Source: Saussurea involucrata (lineage: Eukaryota; Streptophyta; Magnoliopsida; Asterales; Asteraceae). Taken from it: a DNA stretch of 64,000 nt. Positions 1 through 11,768 of this stretch are shown here, piece after piece. The first letter of the stretch is position 1; every line of letters starts with the position of its first letter. The translations under genes and the position numbers were made by a program. Location: positions 75,274,795-75,338,794 of the forward strand of contig CM066327.1 in NCBI GenBank assembly GCA_033807775.1. Reading direction: 5' to 3'. Below the pieces are notes generated by a model, which saw nothing but the letters and a program-made list of their open reading frames with translations, was not told the DNA's origin and did no database searches.

Positions 1-210
1 GTGCTAAAGTGTTATATGACTTCGGTACGAAGTGGTTCTTGGTATTTTCGTGCTTTTGTTACTTATTTGTGTTAGAGGTATAGATAGAGGCGGAATGTCT
101 ATTCAGGTAGTTTCTATGGCTTTGATTGAGTTCGAGGTAATAGTGGAAGATAAGTATCAGTACCTTTTTGCTTGACCGAATTCCGGGACGGAATTCTTTT
201 AAGGGGGAGG
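1..210 (+). mobile_element. 3' tail of a Ty3/Gypsy-type retrotransposon with polypurine tract
   Basis: Non-coding end of an LTR element entering from the left edge. It finishes in a purine run (aagggggagg, 201-210) immediately before a TG-starting LTR, the standard polypurine tract arrangement that primes plus-strand DNA synthesis. No open frame of useful length is present, so the superfamily is inferred from the PPT/LTR style rather than from protein. Confidence 0.6.
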
Positions 211-836
211 TGTTGTAATAACCAGGTATTTTATTTAATTTAAATTGGAATTTTATAAGTCTTTATATTAGTGTTTGGTGAAATTTAAAAGTTTAGGGAT
301 GAGTTTTAATATTAATTGGAAGTTAAGGGGTAGGTTTTTATTTTTATAAAAGAAGTTAGGGGTATATTTTGACAAGTGAATCAAGTTTAAGGTTTATTTG
401 GTAATTAGGTGACACCTCCTCCTTGCCAAAACCGACTTCTCCCTTGTGAGGATAGGTGTCAATGTCTCAAGTAAGGAAGTATTATCTCAACATACTAGTG
501 TGTGTGTGTATGGTATTCGGTTGAGAGAGAGATCGAGAGAAAGGCTAAAAGGAAAGAAGAAGGAAGAATTAAGAAGTTTGCTGCTGGAATTGCTACTAAC
601 AATCTGAAGTAATCAAGGTAAACAATCTATACCTTATTTGTGTTTTAATCCATTAAAGAGTTCTTGAGGTTGCAAGATAAGCTTTAGAAGTGGGTTATGC
701 TATTTTAGATAGATATGATAATTCTGGGTTGGGAATAGTGTTCTAATGGTAGTATAAAACATATCTGCAAAGTAGCATAAACATGCATAGTATAAAACTG
801 CAAAAATCTGGGTTTTAGGATGAAACAGTAGACTGA

Positions 837-1135
837 GACATTCATCGAAGTCACAATAGACGACTGCGACATTCAACGAAGTCGCAACAGTTGGTTGCGA
901 CTTGGCATTGAAGTCGCAATGGTCATTTGCGACTTGGCTTGGAATCGCAGTAGTTGATTGCGATTCGGGTTTGGGATCGCAATAGTGGGTTGCGAATCCA
1001 GGGTGGAATCGCAATAGTTGATTGCGACTTAGGGTGAAGTCGCAATAAGAGGTTGCGACTTAGTACTGTTCATTACCGTTGCGACTTGGTACTGTTCATT
1101 GCGATTTCATGTTATTTTGGGTTGCGACTTGGGTG
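837..1135. repeat. Array of inverted TTGCGACTT / AAGTCGCAA motifs inside the LTR
   Basis: About seven pairs of TTGCGA(C/T)T and its complement AAGTCGCAA or AATCGCAA recur at intervals of roughly 40-50 bp. Each neighbouring pair could form a hairpin. The spacing and sequence drift suggest an old, locally amplified minisatellite. Similar CpG-rich palindromic arrays with different sequences occur in the other long LTRs of this window. Confidence 0.7.
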
Positions 1136-1582
1136 GAGGATTTCGTAAGATTAGTGTTAAAAGAGATATTTGGTATTTTGTGATTTCAGATTCTACAAAG
1201 GGTGGTCATACGTGAATTATCTTGGAAGAGATTTTGTGATAAACGCACGAGGTGAGTTTTTATTTGAAATGTTTTCAAATGGAATACATAAATGTGATTA
1301 AATGTAATATGGTGCATATAGTGTTTATATGAATATTACTTTGTATGAGTACTAGTTGGTCGGGCTTAGGACCGGTGAAAGTTGGCTGTACAAAGGGACA
1401 GTGGTGTTGGCTGTATTTAGTACAGCGGTGTAAATTAATTAATTGGCTTGCTACCAATTAATATGGCCAAGGAAAAGAAAAGAGACAGAGATGGAAAGAT
1501 ACATGATGCATGGGTCATAGTTGGTATTCTTATGTGAATTATGTGCAAATGTTTTTCTTTAACTAACGGGGATTTTTCTCAC

Positions 1583-1598
1583 TAGACCTCAAGGTCTA
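1583..1598. repeat. Perfect hairpin TAGACC-TCAA-GGTCTA in the LTR
   Basis: Six-base-pair stem with a four-base loop, preceded by CTCAC. The same spot in the other long LTRs carries TAGGC-GTTA-GCCTA (10357-10370, and in reverse orientation at 2156-2169, 12127-12140, 42036-42049), and the fragment at 7863-7878 carries TAGACC-TCAT-GGTCTA. The paired bases differ but pairing is kept. Confidence 0.7.
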
Positions 1599-1950
1599 AC
1601 CCTCATTTTTGTTTTAAAATATGTATTCCAAGTCAAGGAGCAAACAAAAGACAATGATAGGAATTCTCATGTTTAGCTTTTGTGGATGTTGAATGATTAT
1701 GAAGATTTCAGTTATATTTAGTAGTTGTTATGTATTTTACTTTATTCGAAAAAGTTTGTACTGAAAGACCAAATTGTAGAATTTAAGGGACCGTATTTGG
1801 ATTATGATATGTTATTTTGTGGTGAATTATATGAAACTTGTATGTTGGGATTAAGGGATGTTACAGCCCCAAACACGGTTTAATGTTATTTCATATATCA
1901 CTTCCATAACTTTCTGCATTATCTAATTTTAATTGAACTGGGGTATCTAA

Positions 1951-1955
1951 ATATT
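1951..1955. repeat. Target site duplication ATATT of the solo LTR (partner 4303-4307)
   Basis: Perfect 5-bp direct repeats ATATT flank 1956-4302, as expected for LTR-element integration. Confidence 0.85.
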
Positions 1956-4302
1956 TGTAACACCCTAAAATCAGGGCAAATTTAAACCTAAATTAAACGG
2001 GTTTACATACTAATATACATAACATAAACGTTCATAACTAGTGAAAATAATGACAAGAGTTAATTTTACATCAACTTGTCGTCACCATAAACTCTTCACT
2101 CATCCCATTATTTCCCTGAGCTCATACCTGGTAAGAAAATATAATTTGAAACGATTAGGCTAACGCCTAGTGAGAACATTCAGTTTCAAAGTAATACTTT
2201 TAAATCAATGTGAACAAGGTTTATCATCTTGACTTACACTCGTTCTTACCATACTCGTACTCATCTCATAATAACATAATCATACTCAATCCCATGAGTA
2301 TGACTATCATCTGAAAAGTCATAATACCATATTCAAAAACCTACTACGAATCATCACAGATTCTAGTTTATCGATCAAGCCTAAAGACTTATATTCAATC
2401 ATCATACCTTCTCCTTAGAATGGAAATAGAAATAGCACTTATATATTGCCTATTTCTAATCCGTCGAAAACACAGGAAAACAACACTTACACTTTGTCTA
2501 ATTCATATTTCCACATCTCAATTACAAATAGCAACTCTACTTTGCCTATTCGACCATTCAACCTGAATAGAAATTATACTATGCCTATTCAAACATTCAA
2601 CCTGAATAGCAATTATACTATTCCTATTCAAACATTTCAACATGAATAGCAATTATACTATGCCTATTCAAACATTTCAAGGATACACGAGAATAGCAAT
2701 TATACCTTGCCTATTCCTCCTTCTCAATGATACACGGGAATAACATTTGTCTATTCCTCCCTTTTCAAGGATACACGAGAATAACATTTGGTCTATTCCT
2801 CCCTTTCAAGGATACATGGAAATAACAATTGTACCTTGTCTATTCCAGAGCTCACACTACGAATCTCCATGGATTCTAGATTAATGTTCATATCATATTC
2901 CAGAGCCGCACTACGATTCTCCATGGATTCTAGATTAATGCTCATATCCAAGAAATCGCAATTACACATGCCCATTTCTTGGAAAGGAAGTAGAGATTAC
3001 AATTACACATGTCAATCTCTCCTCTTCCTTAGAAATCAGGAATTACGATTAATTCACACGCCAATTCCACGATTTCTCATACACACTGAAATTACGATTA
3101 CTTCACACGCCAATTCCATGTGTTCAGAACAACTAGTGCCTATGGATCCATTACACTTATTCGTACTCGTGCAAGTTAATGCTTTATATAGATTTCTCAT
3201 AACATTCAGTATAAGCAAATATCATTTATATAACATAGATTCCTCATAGCATTCAGTATGAGCAAATCACATTTATATAACATACTACACACCTGCTTAG
3301 TATCAAACTAAAGCAACCTACCATCCAATAGTAGATGTGTTCAAACTACTTTCAGTTATTCAATTATACCCTGTTCAGAAGTTAACAAACCCCAAAGTTA
3401 CCGGGTACCTACAACTTACCTGGTATTTACCACTTACCGGGTAATACACAACTTATCGGGTACCTACAGCTTACCGGATACAACATAGACCGGATACCAA
3501 CGCTTACCGGATACAAACACTTACCAGATACTAATCTTATCGGATACAAAACTTACCGGATACTATACTGAATCCGGATAACATTCCGGTAATTATCAAA
3601 TAAACAGAACTTATCGGTAATTTCGCCCCATCCGGAAACCTTCATACAGAGGTTACCGGGTACTATCTTTTACCCGGTAACTTCGACCTGCAGACTACAA
3701 ATTCGACCCAAAACCATATATGTTCCATTCAGCTTGTTTTAAACACATCCATTCAGTCCCAAAACAGTTTATACAGGTGTATTGATGTTTAATTTGACCG
3801 AAAATATGGATTTAAACAAAAAGTGAATGAACTCACCTCATGGAGATAAACCCACTTCTTTTTGCACAATCAAACCCCAAACTGCTGTAATAATTCTGGA
3901 ACACCAAGGATTCAAAACTTGTAGATCAACAAGCCTGATTCCTCCTTCTCTTCTTTCTCTCTTCTTTCTCTTTATTCTCTCTATTCTTTCTCTCTGCCGA
4001 ACGAAAACACACACCCACACACACAAGATATTTTTTTTTCTTTTAAATATCCCATCCTTCTCTTCTTTAATTAAAAGAGGCGGTGGAGGTGATGATGTCT
4101 TTCATCACTTCAACCAATTAGCCCCTCAACTATCATCAATTGTCACTTTATACCTTCCAACTTTTCAATTAAAATTAAAGCTTACCCTTTAACTCATAAT
4201 TCCAATAACGTAATTTATTCGGGGTTAAACTCTAAAATTAATTTATCACTTAATTATACTCAAATTAAAATTGTAACACTTTACAAAAATCGGGGTGTTA
4301 CA
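1956..4302 (-). mobile_element. Solo LTR, Ty3/Gypsy-type, minus strand
   Basis: Termini TGTAACACCC...GGGGTGTTACA with a 5-bp duplication and no internal region: a 2347-bp solo LTR left by LTR-LTR recombination. It matches the reverse complement of 8151-10776 over its length, which fixes the orientation. It includes a minisatellite based on CCTATTCAAACATTTCAA (about 2440-2830) and a stretch rich in ACCGG/CCGGATA (about 3390-3690). ORFs at 2446-2649, 2788-3249 and 3827-4192 fall in these repeats and show no domain. Confidence 0.85.
3390..3690. repeat. CCGG-rich short-period array in the solo LTR
   Basis: Many variants of TTACCGGGTACC, TTACCGGATAC and TTATCGG recur about every 15-25 bp. The homologous block in the plus-strand solo LTR is at about 8870-9180. 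Such blocks are dense in CG and CNG methylation sites. Confidence 0.65.
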
Positions 4303-5463
4303 ATATTGTCCTACCAAATTGGTTAACTTGATCTCAAGTATCTTCTCTCTGATTTCTCATGTTCACTCATATTCAAGCTAGCATCTAGTGCAAAAGATGA
4401 ATTTTCCATCTTTATTTGTCGGGTTTCATTGCAGTCCTTACCCTTCTCCATACACAATGACCAAAATTCCATGTCAACGAACACCACTTTTGCAAAAGGA
4501 TCAAGCAATCGAGAACCATGGAACTCGAAATCCATGGAACTCGACCTGTATCATTGCAATCGAAAACCATGGAACTCGAAATCTAGAACTCGAAAACCAT
4601 GGAACTCGATCTATCTATGAAATCGAGAACATAAAACTCGAAATCGAGAACATAAAACTCGAAATCTGGAACTCGAAAACCATGGAACTCGACCTCTGTC
4701 AATGCAAGCGAGAATGATAGAACTCGAAATCTGTAACTCATAAACCATGGAACTCGACCTATCTATGCAATTAAAAACTATATAACTCGAAATCTAGAAC
4801 TCGACCTTTGTCAATGCAACAGAAAACCATAGAAGAAATCTGCAAATCGACAGCCATGGAAATCTGCAACGATGAAGAAATCTAGAAATCGACAACCATG
4901 GAAATTTGGAAATTGACGACCGTGGAAATCTGCAACGATGAAGAAATCTGGAAATCGGCAACCATGGAAATCTGGAAACCGAGAAATCAATGTGGAGGTG
5001 ATATGAAGAACTGGAGGAACATAATGGAGGCGACGTGAAGAAGTGGATGAAGTCGATGATTTGGATTAGATTTGGGGCTGAGATGTTAAAAAAGGGTAAT
5101 ATAGTAATCTTTAATTTAGTCCCATGTTGTTCCACCTATTTTGGTGGAACAAAAAATCTTAACTTTTGTCCCATGAAACTAAGTTTTTGTCCCATGTTGT
5201 CCAACCTGATTTTTGTCCCATGGCATACCAAACATGGGACTAATTATTTTTGTCTCGTCCCGTCCCATCCAGTTTGCATACCAAACGCACCCTCATGTTT
5301 CGTCCTGACATTTCTATCATGTTTGCGTACCAAACGCACCCTCAAAGATGTCTTCCCTATTTTCAAATTGAGAGTAATAGTAGAAACATAAAAACAAGTA
5401 AACTAAATTGAAAAATATATATCTTATTATCGATTTAACAACAATTTTTAATTATGTTTAATA
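4303..5463. repeat. Intergenic stretch: irregular tandem repeats and a decayed MITE arm
   Basis: From about 4505 to 5000 the words CCATGGAACTCGA and GAACTCGAAATC recur irregularly (roughly 10-25 copies of varying length), a degenerate minisatellite. From about 5110 to 5350 the word GTCCCATG recurs and the sequence ends in two copies of CATACCAAACGCACCCTCA-type sequence (about 5276-5295 and, as CGTACC..., 5324-5343). Read on the minus strand this is the GGGTGCGTTTGGTA start common in plant MITEs; its opposite end is not visible. The remainder shows nothing recognisable. Confidence 0.5.
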
Positions 5464-5472
5464 TAAAAATAT

Positions 5473-6192
5473 GGGCAAAATGCACAAAATAGCAACCTAC
5501 TTTCATTTATTTCCTTATTATAGCATTGTACTTTCACTTTTTCTTATTACAGCAATGTACTTTCAATTTATTTTTTATTAGGGCATTATACTTTAAAGAA
5601 TTTACCCATTATAGCATTATGGTTTAAATTTACCTACTACCCAGGTTTTCATGCCACCTCATTGTCCACATAGGCTGTCCACATGTACTATGGTGCTGAT
5701 GTGGCATTTCTCATTACAACATTGTACTTTCAAATTTTATTTTCTCTTACCTCTTTTTATTACTCCAGTTCCAATTACAACATAATCAAACATGTTTACC
5801 AAATGCACGCAAGAGGAGATGAACGATTGAAGATGGAGCCGCACTTGAAATCGTGAGGGAGATGAAGAGAGGTTTGAAATCGTGAGGGAGATGAAGAGGT
5901 TTGAAATCGTGAAGTGGAAGTCTGTATTTTTGAAAGGGTTTAAAATGATTATTTAAATATTTTATTTAATGCCATGTAGACAGCCACGTCACTTTAAAAT
6001 GACACATCAGCAAAAGAAAACCAGTTTTAAAGGTAACAGGTTACCCAATGCTATAATGGGTAAATTCTTTAAAGTAAAATGCCCTAATAAAAAATAAATT
6101 GAAAGTACATTGCTGTAATAAGAAAAAGTGAAAGTACAATGCTATAATAAAGAAATAAATGAAAGTAGGTTGCTATTTTGTGCATTTTGCCC
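5473..6192. mobile_element. Mutator-like MITE with long terminal inverted repeats
   Basis: The first ~150 bp (starting GGGCAAAATGCACAAAATAG) are the reverse complement of the last ~150 bp (ending GCATTTTGCCC). Flanking 9-bp direct repeats TAAAAATAT (5464-5472 and 6193-6201) match the 9-11-bp target duplication of the Mutator superfamily. It is 720 bp long and has no transposase, so it is non-autonomous. Confidence 0.85.
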
Positions 6193-6245
6193 TAAAAATA
6201 TTAATTTTAATTTTAATTTTAATAAATGGACAAATATAATGATAA

Positions 6246-6842
6246 GACCATCCACATCCATTTTGCACAAGACCTTGCAAGATGACATGACAATGTCATG
6301 TAAATAGAAAGGTCTTGCTAATTAGAAAGATTTTGCTAATTTAGAAAGATCTTGCAATATGCCACATGGATAAAGTAAATATATTTTTGTTTAATTTAGT
6401 TTATTTATTAGTTTATTTAAACATTAGTTATTAATATTTTTATTAAATTTAATTCATTTATTAGTTTATTTAAAACATTTTTTTTATTAAAAAAATTATC
6501 CACAATTTATTTTAAATAAATGATATTTTGTCTTAAAAAATGAAATTTTTATGGAATGCTTATTATTTAAACTACTAAAATATAAATACATTAATATAAA
6601 CAAATTATCTATATTATTTATATTATAAATAATCAATTATTTATATTATAAACAAATTTTATTTAGTATATTTGTTTTACTAAATTATTAAAATAAGTAA
6701 ATAAAACATAAAGTAGTTGGTAATGTGGCAATAGGGACCACTTTAGAAAAAAGTTTGGTCTTTCATTGCTGTGTGAGGTGTTATTGTAAAACTGATATAA
6801 AACTTTAGAAATGAATTTGGTCTTGCATGTATGCGGATGGTC
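6246..6842. mobile_element. PIF/Harbinger-like MITE
   Basis: Ends are inverted (GACCATCCACATCCAT at the start; the complement GACCATCCGCATACAT read from the end) and the element is flanked by TAA on both sides (6243-6245, 6843-6845), the TWA-type duplication of PIF/Harbinger elements. It is 597 bp, AT-rich and non-coding. The 3-bp duplication is short, so assignment rests mainly on the inverted ends. Confidence 0.65.
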
Positions 6843-6845
6843 TAA

Positions 6846-7559
6846 TTCGACCCACTTTGCTTTGATTTGGCCCTGACATTTACGTCGTTTTGGTCCGACA
6901 CCTTATTAATTAATTAGCTCATTTAACCATCTAATTCTAACGAAAAAAATGAAAAGAACTTATTTAAAAATTTCAGAAAAAACAAAAATGCAACAAAAGT
7001 TGCAAATGGGAACTTACCACCTTAGAAACTTAGGCATCGCTTGCCAAAAATAAGCTAGTTTATTAGAAGTTTTTAATTATTCCAATTATACCCTCATTAA
7101 TATTGATTATTATTTAATAAATATTAATATAAATAAATATTAATTATTAAAATATAATTATTATTAATTAATAAGTATTAATTAATATTAACTAAACATT
7201 ATAACTTAAGTTTTAATCATACATTGATATTAATTTTTAATTTTTTAAAAGTATTGATAATCATATCAATTTTTTAATATCAATTAACATATTTTAGTTA
7301 TCAATTAGTGTTATCTTTTTAATTTTTTTTTTTTATTATATGTAACGTTATTTAAAATCATAAGTTAATGTAGATTTTTTCTAAAATTTGTTTTAACAAA
7401 TTCTAAATTTAAAATATATATAATAATAACTTTCAAATTATTTTAGTTAACATATTATATTATTTATTGTATTAATTAACATATTATATTACTATAAATT
7501 TATTTTAATTATATTATTAAATATTATAGTTGATTAATTTTTCAATATGTCTTTTTTGG
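6846..7559. other. AT-rich intergenic stretch
   Basis: Very AT-rich sequence with long A/T runs and no open frame, inverted repeat or recognisable element that I can support. Confidence 0.5.
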
Positions 7560-8141
7560 TCGTTTTACATGTCTATAATCTAGTTTTTGCCGAACGCGAA
7601 GGAGAGTCTGTTTGGGCCTTGATCGCGGACATCACGATGAAGTGATGAGTGACTATGAACACTGTGCAAATACGCGTGCGTGTGTTAGATTGTTTATCTA
7701 TTTACATTGGGCCTTATGGTGGATTTCACACTATTTGAAAACTATGAATGGTACATTTACTCATATATGGAACTTGATTTATTGAATTGGTTTTGATGGG
7801 CTTTTATGGCGGTTTGCATAATTACCGTTGGTTTGCTAAACTGTTTTCGAGAGGGAATTCACTAGACCTCATGGTCTAATCCTCGTTTTTCAAAATCTAA
7901 AACCATTTTCGAGGAGGAGAGTGTTTGGAGCTTCCTTCAATGGGAAGGAGAAGGCTTAGAGGAATAGAGATGGCGGCTTAAAGATATCTTTTAGTTCTCC
8001 TTGTCTAGAATAGTTATCTCAGTTGTGAAGGTGTATGTCCGCTGCGTATTTTGGATTGAGAATGATGTATTTTGGTATACTTTGGGACCCTTTGGGTTGT
8101 AATGCTATATTTATGTTATTGATGGTTTTTGGGTTGTTACA
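7560..8141 (+). mobile_element. Truncated LTR fragment (3' end only)
   Basis: Ends GGGTTGTTACA like the LTR at 211-1865 and shares its segment CACTAGACCTCATGGTCTAA with the hairpin at 7863-7878. The LTR start is not recognisable upstream of about 7560, so this is a remnant. The solo LTR at 8151 inserted 9 bp after its end. Confidence 0.5.
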
Positions 8142-8145
8142 CTTT

Positions 8146-8150
8146 TTATA
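8146..8150. repeat. Target site duplication TTATA of the solo LTR (partner 10777-10781)
   Basis: Perfect 5-bp direct repeats flank 8151-10776. Confidence 0.85.
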
Positions 8151-9369
8151 TGTAACATCTCGATTTTTCTATATAAATGATTACGTTCGATTATTAAATA
8201 ATTTGAGTATAATTATTTAGTAACTTATGATCGGTTAATTGATAGGTTAATTTTAGAGTTTATCCCCAATTAAGTTACGTTAATTGTTTTGTGGAGTTAT
8301 AAGTTAAGGGGTAAACTTTAATTTTAATTTATAAGTGGAAGGGTTAAACTTGCCAAGTGATGAAAGTTGGAGGGTTGTTTGGAACAAAGTGGTGGAACCA
8401 CTTGACACCACCGTCTCTTTTTATCCAAAAAGAGAGGTGGGGTGTCCTCATCTCTTAGCCTTATTCATATGTGTATGTGTGTGTGTTTGGCAACAGAGAG
8501 AAAGAATAGAGAGAAAGAAGAGAAAAAGAAGAAAAAGGGGCAAGTTGAATCTTTGGTAAGAATTCAGCCATGAATTTCAGATTAAGCTTTTCATAGATGT
8601 TTGATTTTGAACAAAGCTATCTGTTGAATAGGTGTTTAGAATCATTGACAGCAGTTTTGGGATTGAATTGAGCAGAGAAGTGGGTTTTATCTCCATAAGG
8701 TGAGTTCATTCTATTTTGATTTTATAAACCTTAAAATTTGATGATTTTAGTGTTGTTATTGTATCTATATGCTTTACAACTGTTAGAATGATATGGGTTG
8801 AACTAAGAACGAAAGTATTGGGGCTGATTGATGATAAAACTGAAGAACAGTCGTAGTTTCCGGATAGAATGAAGTATCCGGAAACCTCTGTGCGAAGGAA
8901 TCCGGACGAAGCAAAGATATCCGGTAAGTCTTGATTTTTGTAGTTTCCGAATGAAATTAGATACCGGATGGTATCCAGATTACCTTGGTTTCCGGATGTC
9001 ATCCGGATTGAGTATGTTTCCGGTAAGTATCCGGATAGTACTAGTATCCGGTAAATAATGATGTCCGAAAAGATTCGTGTATTCGTAAGTTGTGGGTATC
9101 CGGAAAGTTATGTTGTCCGAATAGTTTGTGGTGTCTGGAAACTCTTGTTGTCCGGTCACTTTTGGAGTACCCAGTAACTTTAGGTTTTGCTAACTTCTGG
9201 AAGGGTACGATCGAAGAATTGAAATACAATCCTAGTGGCTTGAACATACTTACAGTTGAATGGTAGTGTGTTAGGCTTAAAGATTGTTTTAGTTGATACT
9301 ATACAGGTATGTAGTAGATGAAATGGATCCATATACACTAGTTTTATTTGATAACGTAGGATAGGCAAA

Positions 9370-10010
9370 ATATAATTGCTATTCCTATTTATATTGAATA
9401 GGCAAAGTAGAATTGCTATTCATATTATTGAATAGGCAAAGTAGAATTGCTATTCATATTATTGAATAGGCAAAGTAGAATTGCTATTCATATTATTGAA
9501 TAGGCAAAGTAGAATTGCTATTCATGTGAAAAGGAGGAATAGACAAAGTATAATTGTTATTCCCGTGTATCCTTGAATGATTGAATAGGCAAAGTAGAAT
9601 TGCTATTCATGTTGAATGATTGAATAGGCAAAGTAGAATTGCTATTCATGTTGAATGATTGAATAGGCAAAGTAGAATTGCTATTCATGTTGAATGATTG
9701 AATAGGCAAAGTAGAATTGCTATTCATGTTGAATGATTGAATAGGCAAAGTAGAATTGCTATTCATGTTGAATGATTGAATAGGCAAAGTATAATTGCTA
9801 TTCATGTTGAATGATTGAATAGGCAAAGTAGAATTGCTATTCATGTTGAATGATTGAATAGGCAAAGTAGAATTGCTATTCACGTGAATGAATGGATAGG
9901 CAAAGTAGAATTGCTATTCATGTAGAAATGAGGAAATAGGCAAAGTATAATTGCTATTCGTATTGACTGTAGTGAATAGGCAAAGTATAGTTGCTATTCG
10001 GATTTGAGTT
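9370..10010. repeat. 39-bp minisatellite expanded in the plus-strand solo LTR
   Basis: Unit GAATAGGCAAAGTAGAATTG plus CTATTCATGTTGAATGATT, 39 bp. Between about 9585 and 9880 there are some eight nearly identical units, flanked by more divergent ones. The related LTR at 1956-4302 has only a few irregular units (about 2440-2830). A 39-bp unit keeps every frame open, which creates the spurious 9557-9883 minus ORF. Confidence 0.85.
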
Positions 10011-10567
10011 GTGGAATCATGAATTAGACGAAGTGTAAGTATTGTTTTACTGTGTTTTCGACGGATTAGAAATAGGCAATATATAAGTGCTATTTCTACT
10101 TCCATTCTAAGGAGGAGGTATGGAGATTGAATGTAAGTCTTTAGGCTTGATCGATAAACTAGAATCCGTGATCTTTCATAGTAGGCTATTGAATATGGTG
10201 TTATGACTTTTTGAATGATAGTCATACTCATGGGATTGGGTATGATTCTGTTATTAAAAGATGAGTACGAGTACGGTAAGAACGAGTGTAAGTCAAGTTT
10301 GATAAACCTTGTTTACATTGATTTAAAAGTATTATTTTGAAACTGAATGTTCTCACTAGGCGTTAGCCTAATCGTTTCAAATTATATTTTCTTACCAGGT
10401 ATGAGCTCAGGAAGTAATGGGATGAGTGAAGAGTTTATGGTGACGACAAGTTGATGTAAATTAACTCTTGTCATTATTTTCACTAGTTGAGAACGTTTAT
10501 GTTATGGATATTAGAGGCGTAAACCCTTTTATTTCACGTTTAAATTTACCCTGATTTTTTGGGTGTT

Positions 10568-10757
10568 TTTTAGAAGGGTATCCCATACCACATTGGGCCC
10601 AGACTAATCCCTAGGCAAATCGGGCCTTTGGCCCAGCTGCTAAAGCATGCAGCCCTGAGATAATCCTCAATGGCCACAAGTGCTGCGTGTGGGGCTTGAA
10701 TCTGGGCAAGCGCTATGAACTCCCCAGGCCTTACCACCACGCCACAACCCTTGTGGT
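10568..10757 (-). mobile_element. tRNA-derived SINE inserted in the solo LTR
   Basis: A 190-bp insertion flanked by a perfect 16-bp duplication TGATTTTTTGGGTGTT (10552-10567 and 10758-10773), typical of LINE-mediated retroposition. On the minus strand it has an A-box-like TGGCGTGGTGG (10744-10734) and a B-box-like AGATTCAAGCC (10703-10693), the internal RNA polymerase III promoter. Its far end resembles the GGGATTAGTCTGG...GGATACCC end of plant Au-type SINEs. The tail is only a short A run. Confidence 0.8.
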
Positions 10758-10776
10758 TGATTTTTTGGGTGTTACA

Positions 10777-11768
10777 TTATACTTGTTCATTATTATACCG
10801 ACCTTTTGATGATTTATTTTTCCAATTGATTTTTGTGATCCCAGAAACAAGTAAACAAACAATGATCAAGCAATACTCACGTCATCTCTCATTAATCTTC
10901 AAGAAGTAATTACAAAAGTGTAGAGAGAATATGACAAAGTATCTTGATGTTAAATCCCAAAGTTATGAAATCTAACACTAATCTAAGCTATTTATACTTA
11001 GACTAGAATTTACATTTTAGGCCCTTCTACTTGGATACAATTAGTAATTTCAGCACTAACATTTTTAAATAATAAGATTTATTTATTTATTACCGAAATA
11101 TGGCTGTACAAAATAAGACAATCCCTTAAGGCAAACTCCATGAGTTGAAACAAAGACGTCTCATCCTCATTTCTTATACATACTTATTTATTCTAATCTT
11201 TCAACTTCTCACCAATATGAGACAACTTAAACTTAACCATAACCCATCATTTGAGAATACTCAATTCTCACAATATCACATCAAATAAAAATCACACATT
11301 TATGGTTGTTCTTTTAACATATATTGAGAGATTATATAACTAATTATTGACTTTTGATTGTTTATTTTTCTAATTGATCTTTATATAATAAGATTTATTT
11401 GTTTTTTGCAACGAAAAATGGTCATACAAAATAAGACAACCCTGTGAGGCAAACCACATGAGTTGTCACAAAGATATCTCATCCCAATTTCTTATACATT
11501 TTTATTTATTCCAATCTTCTAATTTTTCGCCAATGTGTGACAACTTATAACTCAACCATAATCCATCATGTAAGAACACTCAGTTCTCACAATAATATCT
11601 CAAATACTCTTGGTTGTTCCTTTTATACACATACACACTTATTTGTTTCGATCTTTAACTTCTCACCAACATGGGGCAACTTAAACTCAACCATTATCAA
11701 CCATTTGAGAATACTCAATTCTCACAATGCCAGCTCAAATTAATACCCTTGGTTGTTCCTTTTATATG
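10777..11768. repeat. Diverged tandem copies of a ~140-bp intergenic repeat
   Basis: Three diverged copies (about 11165-11290, 11480-11620, 11630-11765) share CTTATAC, CACCAATATGAGACAACTT-like sequence and TTGAGAATACTCAATTCTCAC, the last an inverted GAGAAT...ATTCTC. Related pieces recur at about 14500-14640, 15120-15212, 41555-41708 and 44680-44790. No coding potential; the family is not recognised. Confidence 0.5.

Larger units (their letters stand above)
211..1865 (+). mobile_element. 3' LTR of the left-edge Ty3/Gypsy-type element
   Basis: Begins TGTTGTAATAACC directly after the PPT and ends GGGATGTTACA, so it has TG...CA termini; length 1655 bp. It contains a CpG-rich inverted motif array (about 837-1130) and a perfect hairpin (1583-1598). 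Apparent ORFs inside (for example 700-1014 minus) are products of the array, not genes. The 5' partner LTR lies outside the window, so target duplication cannot be tested. Confidence 0.7.
8151..10776 (+). mobile_element. Solo LTR, Ty3/Gypsy-type, plus strand, carrying a SINE
   Basis: Starts TGTAACATCTCG and ends GGGTGTTACA with TTATA on both sides. Removing the SINE and one copy of its duplication leaves about 2420 bp, close to its inverted relative at 1956-4302. It contains the CCGG-rich block (about 8870-9180), an expanded 39-bp minisatellite (9370-10010) and the TAGGC-GTTA-GCCTA hairpin (10357-10370). ORFs inside, including the 108-residue repeat ORF on the minus strand, come from the minisatellite. 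Confidence 0.85.

Noticed and set aside
700..1014. 104-codon minus ORF
   Set aside because: Lies in the inverted CpG-rich array of the left LTR; composition artefact.
9557..9883. 108-codon minus-strand ORF with a 13-residue repeat
   Set aside because: It is the 39-bp minisatellite of a solo LTR read in a frame that the unit length keeps open; no start context or relatives.
9370..10010. CRISPR-like array
   Set aside because: Units are contiguous without unique spacers and the genome is a plant.
11165..11765. TRIM/Cassandra (5S-derived) element, because of the CACCAATGTGGGA-type word
   Set aside because: No 5S promoter boxes, LTR ends, PBS or PPT could be found.
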